Notes under the pieces: generated by a model
The model's database searches: none
Seen by the model: only the letters and a program-made list of their open reading frames with translations
Told to the model about the DNA's origin: nothing
Made by a program: the position numbers and the translations under genes
Source of the DNA: Ignisphaera sp.
GTDB taxonomy: Archaea; Thermoproteota; Thermoprotei_A; Sulfolobales; Ignisphaeraceae
Reading direction: 5' to 3'
DNA: 64,000 nucleotides
Assembly (NCBI GenBank): GCA_028275825.1
Contig: JAPWTX010000003.1
Coordinates: 17,463 to 81,462, forward strand
Part shown: positions 46,444 to 54,519 of the stretch, piece after piece
Position numbering within the stretch: the first letter of the stretch is position 1
How the letters are laid out: each line of letters starts with the position of its first letter

Positions 46444-47418
46444 ATGTTTGTAGAGAAGCTCTTTCCCTATTCAAAGATAATGGTTAGGAATAGCTATAGT
46501 GGTTGTAGCGAGAAGTGTGATGCAAAGAAGCTGGTGGAGGAGGGGAGTCTAGTACCATTAGAAGCATCTTCAGTATTGGAAAAGCTGTATATGGGGGATT
46601 TGAAGAGTTTTGCAGACATATATATCGATGCCATGCTCTGCACAGAAATCACAGCTCTATGTAGAGAGAATGGACCTAGGATAAAGTATGGCGTAGCCCA
46701 AGCACAAGACGGGGTTGAGGTATACTCTGAATGTTTTGACCCAGAATTGTTGTTCAACATACTCTTAGGAGACATAGCAAAGGCATTAATGGTATACACT
46801 GGATATAGGGATAACATAAAATTCAAACTGATTAAAATTTCCAAGGAAATTACGACAAGAGAATTTCTCGAAATTGTTGAAAATAGAATTCTGAACAGCG
46901 CTAATCATTCTCACGAATATTTGAAAGAGGAGCCCATAGGCGAATTCCTTAAAAAACTTGTGCAAGAAAAGAGCTTCTCAGAAATAATACTTCAAGTACC
47001 TTGCTTAGACAAGAACTTCATCCATGTTTTTCTAGAGGTAGTGAAAAAGATTAGGGAAAGCGGTAAAATAGTTTATATAGCAACTTCAATACCTACTAAA
47101 GAAAATGCCCGATTCTGCAAAGTCCCATACAAAGATTTTGTTGCCTACTATATTCAACTTATTGAAGAGTCAAAGATGCACAAAATCATTATATGTGATA
47201 GTGAAGCTCCGCATATAGGCATTATAGTGGATAGAAGAATTTACATGATGTCTAGTGATATAATTTACAGAGAAGATTTACATGTAATACCCATAGCAGA
47301 TACAAAGTATGCAAATGATTACGCCACATTAGTGCTAAAGCATTGCCTCTGTTCAAACAACTTAATCAAAGACGATAGCAAAGTAATGCAAAAAGATATA
47401 GTGATGCATATGATATAA
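46444..47418 (+). CDS. Hypothetical protein, 324 residues
   Basis: Not recognised. The N-terminal part carries several cysteines (GCSEKCD, MLCTEITALC) and helices. The C-terminal 150 residues look alpha/beta, with strands SEIILQVPC, KIVYIATSIPT, HKIIICDSEAP, HIGIIVDRRIYMM and LHVIPIADT. This succession could be a phosphatase-like, PLD-like or effector-binding fold, but no catalytic motif can be named. It is probably cotranscribed with the zinc-finger gene. A 693-base non-coding stretch follows. Confidence 0.6.
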   Translation: MFVEKLFPYSKIMVRNSYSGCSEKCDAKKLVEEGSLVPLEASSVLEKLYMGDLKSFADIYIDAMLCTEITALCRENGPRIKYGVAQAQDGVEVYSECFDPELLFNILLGDIAKALMVYTGYRDNIKFKLIKISKEITTREFLEIVENRILNSANHSHEYLKEEPIGEFLKKLVQEKSFSEIILQVPCLDKNFIHVFLEVVKKIRESGKIVYIATSIPTKENARFCKVPYKDFVAYYIQLIEESKMHKIIICDSEAPHIGIIVDRRIYMMSSDIIYREDLHVIPIADTKYANDYATLVLKHCLCSNNLIKDDSKVMQKDIVMHMI

Positions 47419-48111
47419 AAATGCAGACAACTAGTTGAATAGTTTTTAGTACAAAGATAGAGAATAACGTCATACAGTTTTACATCCTTATGCTAAACAC
47501 ACTTTCTTGACGTTGACTTTTTCCTCCAAGAACTTCCTTACACTTTATAAAGCTATTGACATATGGATAGTTTTAATGTTTGCTGTGTTTTTGCGGGGCA
47601 GCAGTCTTATAATCTTTGTTTTACATGTTTTGCTTGTTGATGAACTTTTGTAATTACTTGACTATGTGAATTCAGTTCTGTTCTATTTACATCAATGCTC
47701 ATGACCATGTTTTTAGAGGTGGCAGTGCTACTGATGAGAGTATTGGTAAGGAGAGAGCTCAAGATAGCGTTACAAAACACTCTCTAGGAGCAAATAAACT
47801 ATATAGTTAGCTTATATGGGCACCTTTGATCTACTCTCTGCTCTGAATGGCTGGTTTTTAGGAGGTTTGATGTTTTTGAATCGAGTCTCAGTTTTGGTTT
47901 GTTCAACCCTAAGCCAATTCCCTGACACATTACCCCCTCCTCGCAGCTGCCTCTAAATCATGTGTTATAGAGTTTCATAACTAAAAATGCTAATAAGAGT
48001 TTGCAAATCTCAACACTTATTATTAACAATGTTTAGAATAGAGAAGACCAGTAAACCCCCATCAACAATCTAAAAATGGGATTTTTGATTGTAGCTGAAT
48101 AGTGAGAATGT
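47419..48111. other. Non-coding gap containing dispersed repeat copy 1
   Basis: About 690 bases without a supported gene. Positions 47419-47838 are A/T-rich with no clear frame. Positions 47839-48064 are the repeat described separately. The rest leads to the convergent end of tmk. Confidence 0.5.
47839..48064. repeat. Dispersed 226-bp intergenic repeat, copy 1
   Basis: Nearly identical to 63776-64000: over the shared length I count two substitutions (C/T at ccctaagccaattcc and at gtttgcaaatc) and one missing base. The repeat has no open frame. It contains a G/C-rich island (ccccctcctcgcagctgcctc) and a loose inverted pair, cttatta and taataag. Its ends lack obvious terminal inverted repeats or target duplications. 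It may be a non-autonomous element. Confidence 0.85.
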
Positions 48112-48714
48112 CTATAGATAATGGTTTAAAGATTCTATTACTTCATTATATACTTCTCCAATGTTTTTAGAGGCTGTAACTTTTATCCAATTTCTTGTTG
48201 GATACCCTTCTTCAATCATTGTAAAGTAGAGTTTTCTTACTTTCGCTAAAAATATCTCTTCTCTTTCAAAAATATCCAAATTCTCTTTTTGTCTCAACTT
48301 TCTCTCAATGGCGATTTTAGGATCTAGATCTAGATATATTATTACATCTGGTTTTGGTAGTTTTAGATACTCTATAATTTTCTTTGCAAAGTCATAGTTA
48401 AAACTCTGTGCACATTGATAGGCTATTGTAGAGGTGAAGTACCTGTCCATTATAACTATGAAGCCTTTAGAGAGTTTGTTTAGAACGTCTTCTCTATCCC
48501 TAAACATATCTAATATGTAGAGAAAGAATTGTTCTTCTGGTGTTAGGCTTAGCTTGGAATCTAGGAAGAGCTTTATGATAGAGCCATATATAGATGTCTT
48601 ATTTGGGTATGCATATAACGCTACTGAAAATCCTCTACTCTCCATAAGCTCTTTAAGCATTTTACTTATAGTGGTTTTGCCTGTTGCATCTATTCCCTCA
48701 AGTACTATAAGCAT
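48112..48714 (-). CDS. tmk: Thymidylate kinase
   Basis: Phosphorylates dTMP to dTDP. The 200 residues contain the P-loop EGIDATGKTT near the N-terminus, the DRYFTSTIAYQ motif (DR(Y/H) substrate segment) and IYLDLDPKIAIERK. A LID-type segment RKLRQKENLDIFE follows. It is the last gene of the leftward ribosomal/KEOPS cluster, about 90 bases after pcc1. Confidence 0.94.
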   Translation of the reverse strand: MLIVLEGIDATGKTTISKMLKELMESRGFSVALYAYPNKTSIYGSIIKLFLDSKLSLTPEEQFFLYILDMFRDREDVLNKLSKGFIVIMDRYFTSTIAYQCAQSFNYDFAKKIIEYLKLPKPDVIIYLDLDPKIAIERKLRQKENLDIFEREEIFLAKVRKLYFTMIEEGYPTRNWIKVTASKNIGEVYNEVIESLNHYL

Positions 48715-48807
48715 GGTGTTTCACAAAATATTATAGAGTATTGTATTCAATATTTTCATAAATATAGCTGTAGCTAATGCTAATGATAGTGTACAGAGCA
48801 TATATGC

Positions 48808-49059
48808 TTACCCTTTTACAGAGGGTTTTACAATCTTAGTAGCTAATGATATGTGTTCAATCAAGTCGTCTACAGTATTTCTAAAAGTCAGGAGATTCAC
48901 ATCCTTCCCCCTTACATTAACAGTTAATATGCCGCCAGAACACAGCATTTCTATAGCTATTTGCGGTGGTGCTGTTACGTTATCAGGCTCTACAGAATCT
49001 ATTACACTCTTGCAAATATCTTCATTGATTGGGATTTCTAGGGTAAGCTCTACTTTCAT
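48808..49059 (-). CDS. pcc1: KEOPS complex subunit Pcc1
   Basis: Small dimerising subunit of KEOPS, which makes t6A37 in tRNA together with Kae1, Bud32 and Cgi121. The 83 residues show the family pattern: SVEPDNV near the start, a central strand GGILTVNVRG, and LLTFRNTVDDLIEHISLATK. Its start overlaps the end of the Cdc45/RecJ-like gene by four bases. Kae1 and Bud32 are in the same cluster, about 3 kb upstream; Cgi121 is not in this window. Confidence 0.85.
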   Translation of the reverse strand: MKVELTLEIPINEDICKSVIDSVEPDNVTAPPQIAIEMLCSGGILTVNVRGKDVNLLTFRNTVDDLIEHISLATKIVKPSVKG

Positions 49060-50207
49060 TTAAGTACATCACCTACGCTTTGTAGTGATGATAGCACTAC
49101 ATAGTTTTTCTCTATATTCAACTCCTTGTCCAAGGGCCATCTTGGCTCTAGAAATTGTATAGGTAGAAGGAATTCCCTGCCATTAGTAAAAACCATTACC
49201 TCTTCTGCTAAACCAACTCCCTTCAAAATTCTATAGAGTGTGTAAAGTGGTGGTGTTTTGGGTTCTGTGGAAAAGTCTACAACACCCACTCTAATACTCT
49301 TTATAATGAACCTCTTAATTCCAGCACTTTGGACAAGGCTATCTATTAAGGATTTGAATTGCCTTAGAGTTGAGAACAATAAAGGAATTAAGTACTTCAT
49401 GAGCTGGGGCTCTAAAGCAAGGTATAATAGGGGTTCAGAACCCTTTAAATCCATATACAATGTCATTGCATAAAAAGATTCATAAACATCCTCAACATCT
49501 TCAACATTTTTCACCATTATCTTTGGCCCAACAAGTTTTTGAGTAGCCCTACTATACTTAGCCAGTATCTTCTCAACTTCTTCAACAAGTTTATTTATTA
49601 TATCTCCCTTTACCTCCTCTCTAATACGCTTAACCATAGCCATACAATTATCAGGATCTAAACTCAATCCAGTTATATAGGGTTCAAGAGATTTTTCAAG
49701 AGCTTGAACAACATCTCTCCTAGGATATCCAAAAAGTCTAATACTTTCAGAATACTCCCACACATCTTTTGACAGAGCCTCTTCTAAAACCTCTTTATGA
49801 ACCTCAACAAAGCTTTCATCATACGAAACTTTGGAAAGCGAGAGCATTGCTGACAAAGCAAGTGCTTCAAGAGTTCTAGGGATAATCCAAAAATCTTTGA
49901 TGTTTCTGATGAGGTGAATAGATGTTGACTGTATTGCAGAGAGCTCCTTTCCCAAAAAATCATCTATAGACAAAAACCTAACACCACTAATAGGCCTCTG
50001 CAAAATCCCTACACCAACAACAAGCCCTTCACCAAGTGGCTTAGAAGCCTCATAAAAAGGTGCTAAAAGAACATCAATATCCTGCTCTTTAAAGAATTTT
50101 AGAAGTAGAGCAGCAGAGAATACACTATCCACACTACTACCATAGATTATATAGAGAGATTTAACCTGTTTAGCTAGAGCCACAAGTTCTTTGAATTGCT
50201 TAGCCAT
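49056..50207 (-). CDS. RecJ/Cdc45-like protein (DHH-type fold, catalytic motifs lost)
   Basis: Probable crenarchaeal Cdc45/RecJdbh homologue that joins MCM and GINS in the replicative helicase. The N-terminal segment SLYIIYGSSVDSVFSAALLL aligns with DHH motif I, but the metal-binding aspartates are not all present (S where D is usual), and no DHH triad is seen, so nuclease activity is unlikely. The 383-residue length fits. Gene context (after S15, before pcc1) matches the place where archaeal RecJ homologues often lie. The call rests on fold pattern plus context. Confidence 0.68.
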   Translation of the reverse strand: MAKQFKELVALAKQVKSLYIIYGSSVDSVFSAALLLKFFKEQDIDVLLAPFYEASKPLGEGLVVGVGILQRPISGVRFLSIDDFLGKELSAIQSTSIHLIRNIKDFWIIPRTLEALALSAMLSLSKVSYDESFVEVHKEVLEEALSKDVWEYSESIRLFGYPRRDVVQALEKSLEPYITGLSLDPDNCMAMVKRIREEVKGDIINKLVEEVEKILAKYSRATQKLVGPKIMVKNVEDVEDVYESFYAMTLYMDLKGSEPLLYLALEPQLMKYLIPLLFSTLRQFKSLIDSLVQSAGIKRFIIKSIRVGVVDFSTEPKTPPLYTLYRILKGVGLAEEVMVFTNGREFLLPIQFLEPRWPLDKELNIEKNYVVLSSLQSVGDVLK

Positions 50208-50627
50208 TTAAAAACACCACATAACTATACCTTCTAGCTCCATAAAATGCTTTAAAGTTATAGCAAAGTTTATATGAATTCATGCCATGCATTCAAATAT
50301 CCCAATACCCCCTTCCAGCAAAGAGGATCTCGTTTCATCAAGGCCGTTACAACTGAAGCCTCGCCATTTATGGCAAGGATAAATGGAAAAGATTATAAAC
50401 TTCCTTTGTTTAATTGCTCTTGGTGATGAGCATTGAACTCTCTGAGTTATTGGCGATGATCAACAGTTTATCCATAGCCTTGAGTCCAATGGATAGGGGT
50501 AGTGGGCCGGGGGATCTGGCTGGGATTGAGCCCGAAGGGGGATGTAATCCTGAACCTCCCCACACTAGCGAGAGCCCTAGCCCTTCAGGGTGGGGAGGAG
50601 GTCAAAGTTAATTATGGCGGAAAAAGG
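50208..50627. other. Gap between S15 and the Cdc45-like gene, with a structured insert
   Basis: About 420 bases interrupt an otherwise tightly packed cluster. The first 200 bases hold the upstream region of the Cdc45-like gene (minus). Positions 50424-50611 carry G/C-rich sequence described in the next entry. A short plus-strand open frame (50414-50611, 65 codons, ending CNPEPPHTSESPSPSGWGGG and QS) looks like the C-terminal tail of an OrfB/TnpB protein rather than a gene. Confidence 0.5.
50500..50608 (+). ncRNA. Orphan RNA resembling a TnpB guide-RNA (omega RNA) scaffold
   Basis: G/C-rich and strongly foldable. A perfect 9-base stem is formed by CCTCCCCAC (50555-50563) and GTGGGGAGG (50590-50598), with CCCTTCAGGG in the loop. 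The end, GGGGAGGAGGTCAAAG, shares layout with the patch at 3230-3260. In archaeal IS200/IS605 elements the scaffold RNA lies at the 3' end of tnpB and ends near such a tract, after which the guide begins. No tnpB is attached. Upstream, GTGATGA (50424-50430), a 12-base gap and CTGA (50443-50446) imitate half of a C/D box RNA. Confidence 0.4.
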
Positions 50628-51188
50628 TTACTGTGTAGCTTCTGATGATGGCTGTTGTGTAGTTGATGTTTGAGATGATGCTTGTGGCGCTGGCTGTTCT
50701 TGTGCTTGGGCTGTTTGAAGAGCTCCTCCAAGATATTGTGACACAAGAAGTTTTGCTCTTTCTGGCTCGTATATAAAGTCTGGAGGCAGTTTTTTGATGC
50801 GTTTATAGTACTTCATTAATGCATGTATTTTTGACTCTACTTCTATCAATCCTCTCTTGCTTGTAAAATCCTTTGGATGTTCAGCTAGGTGTCTTCTTAA
50901 ATTGACAGCCTTTGCCATAAGCTTAAGTAGGTCTTCAGGAATGGGTAGTGCTACCCCATGTTTTTCTAAAATTTTTGTTAGTTTTATACCTGTTATGCTT
51001 TTTACTAGAGGAATGCCATACTGATCCCTAAGTATTATGCCTATCATAGAAGGTGTGTAACCAATCTTAGCTAGTTCTACAGCTAGTGTTTCAACTTCTT
51101 CAGGAGTGTATCTAACCCATTTAGGAGGCCCTATTCTAGCCGGTCTAGTTGAATGCGACTGCCCTTTGTCTCTCCTCTTACCAGCCAT
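50628..51188 (-). CDS. rps15: Ribosomal protein S15 with low-complexity C-terminal tail
   Basis: Small-subunit protein of the archaeal/eukaryotic S15 (S13e) type. Residues 1-152 are typical: [59 protein letters not shown] and [17 protein letters not shown] further 35 residues rich in A, Q, P, S and T ([20 protein letters not shown]) are unusual. The tail ends next to the structured insert downstream, but its own codons are ordinary. It follows the XTP pyrophosphatase gene by 49 bases. Confidence 0.95.
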   Translation of the reverse strand: MAGKRRDKGQSHSTRPARIGPPKWVRYTPEEVETLAVELAKIGYTPSMIGIILRDQYGIPLVKSITGIKLTKILEKHGVALPIPEDLLKLMAKAVNLRRHLAEHPKDFTSKRGLIEVESKIHALMKYYKRIKKLPPDFIYEPERAKLLVSQYLGGALQTAQAQEQPAPQASSQTSTTQQPSSEATQ

Positions 51189-51237
51189 AGTAAGTCACAA
51201 CATGATAGCTTTGAAATACTACGGAAAAGAACTAGGC

Positions 51238-51861
51238 TCAAAACCCTTTATAAGCTTTTTCTTTGATCTCTTTGAAGAGGTTAATGTTTTTTATCAGCCA
51301 CTCGCCAAGAGCTCTAAACGCCTTTCCTCTATGGGAGTAGAGATTCTTTTCTTCAATGCTCATCTCAGCGAAAGTTTTAGTAGAGTTGTAGGGTATGAAT
51401 ATAGGATCATAACCAAATCCTCCACTCCCCCTGATGTTAAATGATATATAACCCTCTGTAACTCCTTTAAATATCATGACATTGGCTTCAGAAAGAGCAT
51501 AAGCTACAACAGCAACAAAGACAGCCTTTCTAGAGCCTAAGTCCTTGTAATCCTCAAGCAACTTCAATATTCCCCTAAGTCCTATGGTTTTATAGACATA
51601 GTTGCTGTAGGGCCCTGGGAAGCCATTTAATTTTTCTATAAATAGTCCAGAGTCTTCGACAGCTACAGGTTTTCCAACCTTTACATATGCTTGTATTGCT
51701 GCAAACTTCGCTATCTCTTCTAATGAGCTATGCTGAATCTCGATCTTCTCTGTAGCAATGGGTTTAATCATGATTCCAAAGTTCTTTAATATAGCTTCAG
51801 CTTCTCTAATCTTATGCTCATTTGTAGTCGCAAATAAAATCTCTAGCCCCATCCTAGCCAA
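51238..51861 (-). CDS. rdgB: XTP/dITP pyrophosphatase (RdgB/HAM1 family)
   Basis: House-cleaning enzyme that hydrolyses deaminated purine triphosphates. The 207 residues include EILFATTNEHKIREAE at the N-terminus, VAVEDSGLFIEKLNGFPGPY and GSGGFGYDPIFIP, the family motifs. The start overlaps the Bud32 stop by eight bases; an ATG nine bases later would avoid it. It lies between bud32 and rps15. Confidence 0.93.
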   Translation of the reverse strand: MARMGLEILFATTNEHKIREAEAILKNFGIMIKPIATEKIEIQHSSLEEIAKFAAIQAYVKVGKPVAVEDSGLFIEKLNGFPGPYSNYVYKTIGLRGILKLLEDYKDLGSRKAVFVAVVAYALSEANVMIFKGVTEGYISFNIRGSGGFGYDPIFIPYNSTKTFAEMSIEEKNLYSHRGKAFRALGEWLIKNINLFKEIKEKAYKGF

Positions 51862-52606
51862 CCCACTCAGTTCTTAATTTCCTAGCAGCTATGTATCTCC
51901 CTCTAAGCCTTATACTATCCACAGCTCTGATGAGTGTCTCTGTCTTTGAATCTCCAACTACCTGCTTATAACCATCAATAAAACACTTTTTCGCAACATC
52001 CTCAATTCTGTAATGAGTACTTTCAATAGATCTAAAGAATATATGTAGATCTATAGCCATATCCTCACATCTTTTAGTGAATGACGCAAGCCCAAAGTCT
52101 ATTAAATAAACACCATCTTTAGCTACAATAACATTACTTGTGGTCAAATCTCCATGGGTAATGCCATTTAAGTGAAGTGTAGCAGCATAAGATCCCACAG
52201 TTTTCATCACCTGGCACAAAACATCTTTATCAATTTTCTCTGCAACATCTCTAAGCGATTCCCCTTCGATGAAACTCATTATAAGTATTCCGGCATCCAG
52301 ATCTATGAAAAGAGGTGTTGGAACTTTAATTCCAAGCGAAAGAGCTTTCCATAAAATTTTTGTTTCCAGCTTTGTCCTACTTCTTCTCATCTTCTCATCG
52401 AGCTCCTCTGGAATGTAATTCTTAGGAAATCTCCATTTCACAACAGCTTCGACACCCATGAATCTCGCTTTAAATATATAGGCTTCAGCACCCATAGATA
52501 AGAGCTTAAGGTCGCTAATTAGAGGAATCTTTTCATTTCTATCAGCAAAAAGTATTACAACATCCTCGTCCAGCCATTTCTTTAACTGAGGCAAATCTAC
52601 TTCCAT
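51854..52606 (-). CDS. bud32: KEOPS protein kinase/ATPase Bud32
   Basis: Atypical small kinase that works with Kae1 in t6A synthesis. Seen: the glycine-poor nucleotide loop MGAEAYIFKA, the lysine in AVVKWRFPKNY, the RIO-like segment RRSRTKLETKILWKA, the catalytic loop HGDLTTSNV and the metal motif LIDFGLA. The usual C-terminal basic tail is present (RLRGRYIAARKLRTE). It has an N-terminal extension of about 35 residues. It overlaps kae1 by ten bases; in some archaea the two are fused. Confidence 0.93.
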   Translation of the reverse strand: MEVDLPQLKKWLDEDVVILFADRNEKIPLISDLKLLSMGAEAYIFKARFMGVEAVVKWRFPKNYIPEELDEKMRRSRTKLETKILWKALSLGIKVPTPLFIDLDAGILIMSFIEGESLRDVAEKIDKDVLCQVMKTVGSYAATLHLNGITHGDLTTSNVIVAKDGVYLIDFGLASFTKRCEDMAIDLHIFFRSIESTHYRIEDVAKKCFIDGYKQVVGDSKTETLIRAVDSIRLRGRYIAARKLRTEWVG

Positions 52607-53598
52607 ATTATTTCAACCTCATCAACTCTCCACCTCTGTTTTACAATAGCTGATCTCAGATCTATTGTTAAGCCGCTCTTGAATGCTAAGAGCCCTGTCC
52701 ATGCTATCATAACACCATTGTCAACAGCATACTGAGGTGGCACAACTCCTACTATAGCATTATACTTTTCTGCCATTTTAGCAAACTTTTCTCTAAGTAT
52801 AGGGCTTGCAGCAACTCCTCCAACAAGCATCACCTCTTTTTTCCTTGTATGCATCAAACACCTTGCAGTAACTTCCAAAACACTATTGTATGCTATTTCC
52901 CTCATGGTCAGGCAAATGTCATGAATATCCAAACCCCTTCTATATGCTCGTAAAGCTGTTGTTAAAAGCCCTGAGAAAGCCACATCTTGCCCCTTAACGA
53001 CATAGGGGAAGTCATCTAGGAACTTCTTGCCGCTTTCAGCACATTTATCAACAACATGCATGCCAGCAACGACATAGGGAGGTCCAAGTGAGGTTTCCCT
53101 GGCAAAGGTATCCAGTAAATTACCCAATGCTATATCCAGCGTTTCTCCAAATATCCTATACCTCTTCTCAACATAAGCTATGACTGCAGTATTACCACCT
53201 GAAAGATATACCACTACAGGATCCTGCAAGCCAGTCATTTTCAAACCTATTTCAATATGAGCAACTGCGTGATTTACTGGAACAAGAGGTTTTTTCAAAA
53301 ACGATGCCAATGCTCTTGCAGCAGTTGCACCAACTCTTAGGCATGGTCCAAGTCCAGGTCCTAGAGCTACAGCAATAGCGTTAACGTCATCTAATTGTAA
53401 TGAGGCTTTTTCAAATGCTTTTTCAATAACCATTGGAGCTTTTTCTGCTAAAAATCTAGAAGATTCTCTAGGATGAATGCCGCCATGTTTTGGAACATAT
53501 TGAATCCTTTCATCAGCTAAAATGAAATTTTCTTTGTATTCTGTTACTATACCTACACCAAATGTATGTGCTGAAGACTCTATCCCCAGTACAATCAC
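52597..53598 (-). CDS. kae1: tRNA threonylcarbamoyladenosine synthase Kae1
   Basis: Catalytic subunit of KEOPS, of the ASKHA fold, 333 residues. Metal-binding histidines lie in VNHAVAHIEIG (H110 and H114) and the aspartate in AVDNGVMIAWTG. The nucleotide loop GGNTAVIAY and the N-terminal GIESSAHTFGVG are present. The family segment GIHPRESSRFLA has FL where HH is common, but those residues are not the metal ligands. It overlaps S27ae by four bases and Bud32 by ten. Confidence 0.95.
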   Translation of the reverse strand: MIVLGIESSAHTFGVGIVTEYKENFILADERIQYVPKHGGIHPRESSRFLAEKAPMVIEKAFEKASLQLDDVNAIAVALGPGLGPCLRVGATAARALASFLKKPLVPVNHAVAHIEIGLKMTGLQDPVVVYLSGGNTAVIAYVEKRYRIFGETLDIALGNLLDTFARETSLGPPYVVAGMHVVDKCAESGKKFLDDFPYVVKGQDVAFSGLLTTALRAYRRGLDIHDICLTMREIAYNSVLEVTARCLMHTRKKEVMLVGGVAASPILREKFAKMAEKYNAIVGVVPPQYAVDNGVMIAWTGLLAFKSGLTIDLRSAIVKQRWRVDEVEIIWK

Positions 53599-53780
53599 TT
53601 TTTCTTTTCCTCAACAAAAACAGTATAGTTGCACTTTCCACAATGCCATCTGGGCTTATCAGCTCTGTGAAACGCCATAACTGAGCCACAACGTGGGCAA
53701 AGCCTGTTTCTAAGCTTTATTGTACCAGCTTTATAGTCATATTCATAGAGCTGTGATCTAAGCCTCTTCTTCTCCACCAT
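53595..53780 (-). CDS. rps27ae: Ribosomal protein S27ae
   Basis: Zinc-ribbon ribosomal protein of 61 residues, corresponding to the eukaryotic ubiquitin-fusion partner without ubiquitin. Cysteines are in LCPRCG and WHCGKC. N-terminal basic sequence precedes the ribbon. It overlaps kae1 by four bases and follows S24e by 17 bases. Confidence 0.94.
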   Translation of the reverse strand: MVEKKRLRSQLYEYDYKAGTIKLRNRLCPRCGSVMAFHRADKPRWHCGKCNYTVFVEEKKK

Positions 53781-53797
53781 ATTCAGCTCACCAAGCC

Positions 53798-54133
53798 CTA
53801 GCTCTCTATGCCGAGTCTCTTAAGGATGTACTTGGGTTCAAGCAGTTTTATAGCATCTTTATTTAAATATATATTTATATGTGCCTTCGAACCTCCCCTA
53901 CCATACTCAGACATTACCCTCTTCACTATAACTAAGTCTTCGGAAACGCTATAAAGCGATGCAATAATTTTCTGAAGCTCTTTTCTCGATGGCGTGCCTC
54001 TAGTTATATGATCTATGTAAAGCTCTATCTCAACTCTTGAAAGTAATTTATTCTCAAATTCTCTAAGTATTGCAATGCTCATGTCGTCACTAATTTTTAC
54101 AGTCTTACCTTGAAAACCTAGCCTCACACTCAT
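53798..54133 (-). CDS. rps24e: Ribosomal protein S24e
   Basis: Small-subunit protein of 111 residues. Family segments: KLLSRVEIELYIDHITRGTP with SRKELQKIIASLY, VIVKRVMSEYG and GGSKAHINIYLNKD. It sits between spt4 and S27ae, as is usual in archaea. Confidence 0.94.
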   Translation of the reverse strand: MSVRLGFQGKTVKISDDMSIAILREFENKLLSRVEIELYIDHITRGTPSRKELQKIIASLYSVSEDLVIVKRVMSEYGRGGSKAHINIYLNKDAIKLLEPKYILKRLGIES

Positions 54134-54149
54134 AATGCATTCACGCTAC

Positions 54150-54362
54150 TTATGCACCAACCTTTATAGCATATCTCCCAGGGGTTTTTATACCTAAAAG
54201 CTTTGCTACAGCAGACTTCTCTGGATCAAAAACAATTATTACACCACTCCACTCTGTTGTAAAATCCTTTGAGCCACACACAGGACAAGTCTCAGCTTCT
54301 ATAGTCACAAGAGCTCTGCATTTTAGGCATGCTTTAAATGCCTTAGACGTTTTTCTAGACAC
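54150..54362 (-). CDS. spt4: Transcription elongation factor Spt4 (RpoE'')
   Basis: Zinc-binding partner of Spt5, 70 residues. Two cysteine pairs, CLKCR and CPVCG, are followed by FTTEWSGVIIVFDPEKSAVA, a typical Spt4 segment. GTG start. In many archaea it follows rpo7 directly; here it heads a separate leftward cluster. Its upstream gap of about 155 bases runs up to the IS607 element, and an A/T stretch (catttaaac) near 54400 may be its TATA box. Confidence 0.93.
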   Translation of the reverse strand: MSRKTSKAFKACLKCRALVTIEAETCPVCGSKDFTTEWSGVIIVFDPEKSAVAKLLGIKTPGRYAIKVGA

Positions 54363-54519
54363 TAAACTACCACCACAACTTTTATTACTTTAAACCAAAG
54401 TTTAAATGTATTTTGAAAAGCAGTAAACATTATTTTTCTCATCACAAAGTGCAAGAACCTCTGTTTTAGTGATGAAGAAATATGAAATTATATCTCGATC
54501 TTTAACTGGGGTTCGGGTT

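Noticed and set aside
52597-53598. Loss of metal-binding histidines in Kae1 because GIHPRESSRFLA lacks HH
   Set aside because: The metal ligands are the histidines of NHAVAH and the aspartate of AVDNG, which are intact.
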